Assembly (NCBI GenBank): GCA_963783505.1
Contig: CAWAOP010000051.1
Span: forward strand, 12,366 to 76,365
From: BOG-224 sp963783505
GTDB taxonomy: Bacteria; Acidobacteriota; Terriglobia; Bryobacterales; Bryobacteraceae
DNA length: 64,000 nucleotides
Reading direction: 5' to 3'
The position numbers and the translations under genes are program-made. The stretch's first letter is position 1. Every line of letters starts with the position of its first letter. Below, piece by piece: positions 60,057 to 64,000 of the stretch. The notes under the pieces are model-generated. The model ran no database searches and was not told the origin of the DNA. It worked only from the letters and a program-made list of their open reading frames with translations.

Positions 60057-60736
60057 ATGCAAACCGCGGTGAACGCCGTGAACAAGACTGGCGCGAGGCT
60101 CGGCGGACCGATTGTGGTCGCGCTGAGCTGGTATTGGGCGAGCAACGCGCCTCGGCCCAAAGGCTGGGCCATGGCCATCGTCTGGTGCGTCCCGCCGCTG
60201 GCGTTTCCGATCGCGATGGCCGGCCTGAAGGCGCTGAATGCGAAGCCGACGGTCAGTCGCGCGGAGTGAGTGACGCTGTTTGTCCACTGCGGAGTCATGA
60301 CCGTCTTGGGAATCGGCCTCTTTGGGGCGATCAGGCTGGTGAAGGAATGGCCCGGCCCGCGGATCCCATTTCCGTCGCAACCGAGCCTCGCGCTAACTTT
60401 GGTTACCGGCGCCGCGCGTTTCTCTCCGTGGTGAACCTGGCCTTGCGGGGCTTGGGCGCGCCGTTCGCAGTGAAGATCTCCAGCCGGCTGGCTACCGACT
60501 GGATGTATTCCTGGACGCGGAACCCGATGGTGCTGTGCACGCTGGCGTGGATGATTGCGGGCGCGCTGATGTTCCGCTCGGTGTGGTTGATGGCGTGGCT
60601 CGCGGTAAGCGCGACGCCGGGCTGGCTTTTCTTCGTCAAGCGATACGAAGAGCGGGAGTTGGAGATCCGCTTCGGCGCGGCGTACTTACAGTACAAAGCG
60701 AGGACGCCCTTTTTGTGGCCGAGGAGGCCCCGGTAA
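60057..60736 (+). pseudogene. Isoprenylcysteine-methyltransferase-like membrane protein, interrupted by TGA and a frameshift
   Basis: The N-terminal part (60057-60269) has two hydrophobic segments and ends NAKPTVSRAE-TGA. The frame continues TLFVHCGVMTVLGIGLFGAI, with a third hydrophobic segment. The C-terminal part, in another frame, has LSVVNLALRGLGAPFAV, DWMYSWTRNPMVLCTLAWMI and LFFVKRYEERELEIRFGAAY, the ICMT/PEMT-like signature (RNPM, then E-ERELE-RFG-Y). A TGA in place of TGG at 60267-60269 and a -1 or +2 shift between about 60405 and 60430 break the gene. It may be two separate genes, but the conserved C-terminus alone would lack its start. Confidence 0.6.
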
Positions 60737-60858
60737 AGAACACGCCCGATAAACCGGCCAGACGAAAACGCGCCGTGCCCCACTTAGGGCCTTTCACGAA
60801 ATAACCATTGCAGTCTCAGAGCGCATGAATTGTATCAGGGCATGGCTTCAGCCGTGCC

Positions 60859-60884
60859 GCGGAGCGTATACGCGGAGCGTATAC
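60859..60884. repeat. Tandem 13-bp duplication in a repeat-rich spacer
   Basis: GCGGAGCGTATAC occurs twice with no gap (60859-60871 and 60872-60884). The 299-base spacer 60737-61035 also holds inverted repeats such as GGGGCTTCAGCCCC (60892-60905) and GGGGCTAAAGCCC, the latter sharing its core with the 220-bp element. No gene is seen in the spacer. Confidence 0.75.
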
Positions 60885-61035
60885 AAAAGTCGGGGCTTCA
60901 GCCCCGGCGTGGCGCCAACCAGGGGCTAAAGCCCGTTGTTTTTAGGCCACTATTTGGCATGGCTAAAGCCAAGCCCTGATACACGGCCGAAACTGAGAGA
61001 GGTCCTGCCTGGGCCGGTTATTCTCTGTCAGACCG

Positions 61036-62489
61036 TTACTTCCCGATGCAAAACGTCGAGAAGATGCGGTTGAGGATGTCGTCGGCGGTGGTGGCGCCGG
61101 TAATGGCGTCGATGGGTTGCAGAGCCGAGTAGAGATCCAACAAAAGCATCTCGTGCGGGATGCCTGACTCGGTTGCGGCGCGCGATTTTTCCAGATATTC
61201 CGACGATTCGCGGAGCAAGCGCTCGTGGCGGAGGCTGGTGATGAAGCCGGTCTCCTGCTCCAGCGCGCCGGCGGGCGCAATCACGCCGAGGATGGCGTCG
61301 CGCAGTTGCGGAATGCCTTCGCCGGTGAGAGCGGAGACCGGAATCGCGCTTTGTTCAGCCGCTTGGCAGACGCCCAGAGGCCCCGGCGCCTGCCCCACTA
61401 AGCGCGGAGACGGCTAACGGACGCAAAAACGCCTCGCGGCCTGCCTCTGGGCAGGTCTGGAGACCTGCCCCACTTAAATCGCATTTGTTGCCGGCGAGGA
61501 GCGAATGGCCTTGCGACTTGGCGTGATCGATGAGCGCCCGGTCTTCGGGAGCGATTGGCTGCGAGATATCGACGACCACCAGCGTTACATCGGCGTCGGC
61601 CATGGCTTGATAACTGCGCTCGATGCCGAGCGACTCGACTCGTTCGGCGGCATCGCGGATGCCGGCCGTATCAAATAGCTTCACCGGGATGCCGCCGATG
61701 GAGGCGGTCTCGGAAACCACGTCGCGAGTGGTGCCGGGGATCTCGGTGACGATGGCGCGGTCGCGTTCCAGCAGCGCGTTAAACAGGCTGCTCTTGCCCA
61801 CGTTAGGGCGCCCGACGATGGCCAACTTAAAGCCTTCGTGGACCAGCGAGCCGTAGCGGTAACTTTCCGCGAGCGCGCGCACGCCGTCGAGAACGCCGTC
61901 GAACGCGAGAGAGGATCTCGGAAGCCGGAGCCACGCTCACGTCGTCTTCGGCGAAATCGATTCCCGCTTCAAGCAATGCGATCAATTCGAGAAGCCGCTC
62001 CTTGAGCGGAGCGATACGGCGCGAGACGGAACCTTCCAGTTGCCGCGCGGCGACGCGGGCTTGATACAGCGTGGTGGCTTCGATCAGATCGCGGACGGCT
62101 TCGGCGCGCGGCAGATCGAGGCGGCCGTTGAGAAACGCGCGCAGCGTGAACTCACCCGGCTCGGCGATGCGCGCGCCCGCCTCCAGCGCGCGTTCCACGG
62201 CGTGCCGCAACACGACGGGCGCGCCATGGCAGGAAATCTCGACCACGTCCTCGGCTGTGTAAGAACGCGGAGACTCGAAGAACGTGACGACGACCTGATC
62301 GATCGGGCGAGCGGTGCGATCGAGCAACTCGCCCAGTCGCGCCCGCCAGGACCGCCATTCGGAGCCCTCCGAGAAGCGCACCAGGGTTCCGACGATGGCG
62401 CGGGAGTGCTGGCCGGAGAGGCGGACGACCCCCAATCCGCCGCGCCCCGGCGGCGTGGAAATGGCGACGATGGTGTCGTGAGGGCTCAA
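61036..62489 (-). CDS. mnmE: tRNA-modifying GTPase MnmE (two frameshifts and a repeat insertion)
   Basis: With MnmG it makes the cmnm5U34 modification of tRNA. Three frames together give the protein. The N-terminal folate-binding domain has TIVAISTPPGRGGLGVVRLS and VEISCHGAPVVLRHAVERAL. The middle has AIVGRPNVGKSSLFNALLER (G1), EIPGTTRDVVSE, LFDTAGIRDA (G3) and NKCD (G4). The C-terminal part has IPVSALTGEGIPQLRDAILG and the invariant ending IFSTFCIGK. Frames change near 61898-61912 and again near 61355-61400. Between G4 and G5 sits a stretch with two copies of CCTGCCCCAC (61389-61398, 61464-61473), which looks like an inserted palindromic repeat. The start is a TTG at 62489. Confidence 0.9.
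61389..61473. repeat. REP-like insertion inside mnmE
   Basis: Two direct copies of CCTGCCCCAC, 75 bases apart, lie within the MnmE G domain coding region. One is part of the palindrome GGCAGGTCTGGAGACCTGCC. The encoded residues (SGAGLQTCPEAGREAFLRPL) are not MnmE-like. The 10-mer also occurs in palindromic elements at 17432 and 23725. Confidence 0.65.
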
Positions 62490-62628
62490 GGCGCTTTCCG
62501 CTGTCCGCCTTCCGCTGTCCGCAAACCAACCTGCTTCACGCTAGCGGCGGCCATGGACTGAAAGCAATTGTATTGCTCCTCAGGCGAGCTCCGATGGCAT
62601 AGGTCTCCCGAGCGCCGGACGACGAAAA

Positions 62629-63298
62629 CTATCTCCTCGGCCCTCGGGAAGGAGGACCGCCTCGCCGGCCGCCAGGCCCGCCACGGCCGCCGGGACGACG
62701 GCTTCGTTCGAGGGGCGGCCTGGGCTCGTGGTCGAACGCGGAACCGCGGCCTCTGCCGAAGGGGGCGCCGTGCGAGGGAGGCGGCTCGGGCAGGCTGGCC
62801 ATACCGGCAGGGTAGATTACCACCTGGCGGCTCGGGCCGCTGCCGAGGCTCTCGCTCCGCAGGCTGGTCTCGTTGCGCAAGGCCAAGTGAATGATGCGCC
62901 GCTCGCGGCTGTTCATGGGGTTGAAGCGGAACGGCACGCCGGTGCGCTTGACGTTTCTCGGCGGCCGTCATTGCGCTGAGACGCAGCTCCTCGACGCGGA
63001 GAAGGCGGTAGTCGTTGGCGTCGAAGGATATGCGCGAGTGGTCCTCGCTCGGCATACCGAGCGCTTCCATGGTCACGTGCTCGAGGGCGAGCAGAAGCTC
63101 GGCGCGGTTGGAGAGCAGAAGATCGACATCGGCGCCGGTGAACTTCACGACGAGGTCCGGCGTCTCGACGTCGCCGGGTTGCGGCGCGGCTTCCAGAATC
63201 TCGTACTCGAGATCGAAATCGGCGTCATCGAGGACGGTCTCGAGAAAGTCCTCGATCTTCGGGCCGGTGGTGGATGAGGCGTATTTCCGTTCGCTCAC
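62629..63298 (-). CDS. khpB: KhpB/Jag RNA-binding protein with RGG-rich tail (frameshifted near 62955)
   Basis: The protein is about 223 residues after repair. The KH domain has PDLVVKFTGADVDLLLSNRA and LLLALEHVTMEALG. The R3H domain has FRFNPMNSRERRIIHLALRN then ETSLRSESLGSGPSRQVVIY (RxxxH). The two halves are joined by AENVKRTGVPF once one base of the TTT at 62954-62956 is dropped. The C-terminal 45 residues are rich in R, G and P (GGRGGPGGRRGGPPSRGPRR), an RGG-type tail not usual in KhpB/Jag, which could add RNA affinity. The usual Jag-N domain is replaced by an acidic leader. It is 3 bases after yidC and upstream of mnmE, the classical order. Confidence 0.9.
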
Positions 63299-63301
63299 GC
63301 G

Positions 63302-64000
63302 TTATTTCCTGGTGGATTTCTTCTTTTCTTTGATCGCCGGCTGCACGGAACGCGCGGCTTCCTCGGCGATCGCCGTATGGTTGAAGAACAACTGCTGGCC
63401 CATGCCAACCAGATTGCTGGTCAGGTAGTATAACACCAAGCCGCTCGGGAACCAGTAGAACATGTAGCCCATCACGAGCGGCATCATGAACATCATCATC
63501 TTCTGCTGGCTGGCGTCGCCGCCCGGCTGCGGCATCATCTTCTGCATGAAGATCTGGCTGACCACCATCACCACGGGGAGAATGCGGATGGGAAGCTGCT
63601 CGGGCTGCGAAAGATCGTGGACCCACAGCCAGCTTGCGCCGCGCATTTCCACCGAGACGGTGAAGACCTTATAGAAAGCGAAGAAAAACGGGATCTGCAT
63701 CAGCATGGGAATGCAGCCGCCCATGGGATTCACGCCGTTCTTCTTGTACAGATCCATCACTTCCTGGTTCTGTTCGCCTTTGCGCGGGTCGTTCAGCTTG
63801 ACGCTTTTGAACTTCTGATTGATGGCGTCGATCTGCGGCTTGAGCGCCTGCATCTTGCGCATCGACTTCATGTTGGAGAGCTTGATCGGGAACAGGATCA
63901 TGTTCAGAACGAACGTGACCACCACGATGGACCAGCCGAAGTTGCGGAGGAAAGCGTCGTTGAACCAGTTGGTAACCAGGAACAGCGGCTTGGCCAGCAC
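63302..64000 (-). CDS. yidC: Membrane protein insertase YidC (5' part beyond the window)
   Basis: These are the C-terminal 232 residues of YidC/Oxa1; the gene continues past the right edge. Segments are the first core helix WSIVVVTFVLNMILFPIKLS, the coiled-coil cytoplasmic hairpin MKSMRKMQALKPQIDAINQK, NPMGGCIPMLMQIPFFFAFY, and the later helices with PLVMGYMFYWFPSGLVLYYL and TSNLVGMGQQLFF. It inserts proteins into the inner membrane. The Lys-rich end KEKKKSTRK is typical. khpB begins 3 bases later. The periplasmic P1 domain of the Gram-negative type would lie beyond the window. Confidence 0.96.
   Translation of the reverse strand: MLAKPLFLVTNWFNDAFLRNFGWSIVVVTFVLNMILFPIKLSNMKSMRKMQALKPQIDAINQKFKSVKLNDPRKGEQNQEVMDLYKKNGVNPMGGCIPMLMQIPFFFAFYKVFTVSVEMRGASWLWVHDLSQPEQLPIRILPVVMVVSQIFMQKMMPQPGGDASQQKMMMFMMPLVMGYMFYWFPSGLVLYYLTSNLVGMGQQLFFNHTAIAEEAARSVQPAIKEKKKSTRK

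Noticed and set aside
11701..62956. Programmed +1 frameshifting as an explanation for the many broken genes
   Set aside because: The sites share no slippery codon or stimulatory motif and lie in unrelated genes, including some never known to use frameshifting. Sequence error is simpler.

Overview
The window is a GC-rich bacterial chromosome segment, most likely from an Acidobacteriota lineage of the Solibacter/Bryobacter type. This placement is an inference. It rests on the mix of Tat-signal oxidoreductases, YCF48-type and DUF2911 proteins, class II DAHP synthase, many short palindromic intergenic repeats, and the gene order yidC-khpB-mnmE. There is no rRNA operon, prophage or CRISPR array. 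One tRNA gene, tRNA-Ser(UGA), is present.

Layout. 0-6.5 kb: two exported TPR proteins, rnc, a PhzF-like protein, a Tat-exported aldo/keto reductase and a YCF48-like protein. 6.9-8.9 kb: a NarL-type two-component system. 9.1-14.7 kb: a polysaccharide cluster (O-antigen ligase-like protein, three glycosyltransferases, a methyltransferase). 15.0-16.9 kb: a compact restriction-modification cluster (XRE controller, HNH endonuclease, D12-class adenine methyltransferase). 17-18 kb: a palindrome-rich noncoding stretch. 18.0-21.3 kb: araB-araD-galM. 21.4-25.7 kb: a transposase remnant, lysC-cmk, a small metallopeptidase between two palindromic elements, and dnaB. 25.9-30.0 kb: a DUF421 protein, tRNA-Ser, a 2.1-kb mini-island carrying an AAA ATPase and a TOPRIM-like DUF4276 protein, then an exported serine hydrolase. 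30.1-36.2 kb: GH43 with an MFS transporter, and a large S9 peptidase. 36.4-43.1 kb: TPR, yvcK, GAF, HDAC-like, AI-2E-type permease, ruvX-mltG. 43.2-48 kb: a Gfo/Idh/MocA oxidoreductase, an antitoxin remnant, an MNT-HEPN toxin-antitoxin pair, and a sigma/anti-sigma unit with a membrane protein. 48.3-58 kb: glmU, class II DAHP synthase, a sodium:solute symporter, DUF2911, GNAT, feoAB, queE-queC. 58.2-64 kb: a glycosyltransferase, a zinc-ribbon protein, a broken methyltransferase, then mnmE, khpB and partial yidC.

Three things stand out. First, the AAA/DUF4276 pair is bracketed by a perfect 22-bp copy of the tRNA-Ser 3' end, so it looks like a tRNA-targeted mini-island with no recombinase of its own. 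The two genes resemble a split OLD-family (ATPase plus TOPRIM nuclease) defence module. Second, at least a dozen conserved genes, including dnaB, are broken by what looks like a single extra base. This is more consistent with sequence error than with gene decay, and the affected genes are described as they read after repair. Third, several families of palindromic repeats (a 220-bp element in two copies, a shared CCTGCCCCAC core at four sites, GC-rich inverted repeats) occur together with a remnant of a REP-associated transposase.
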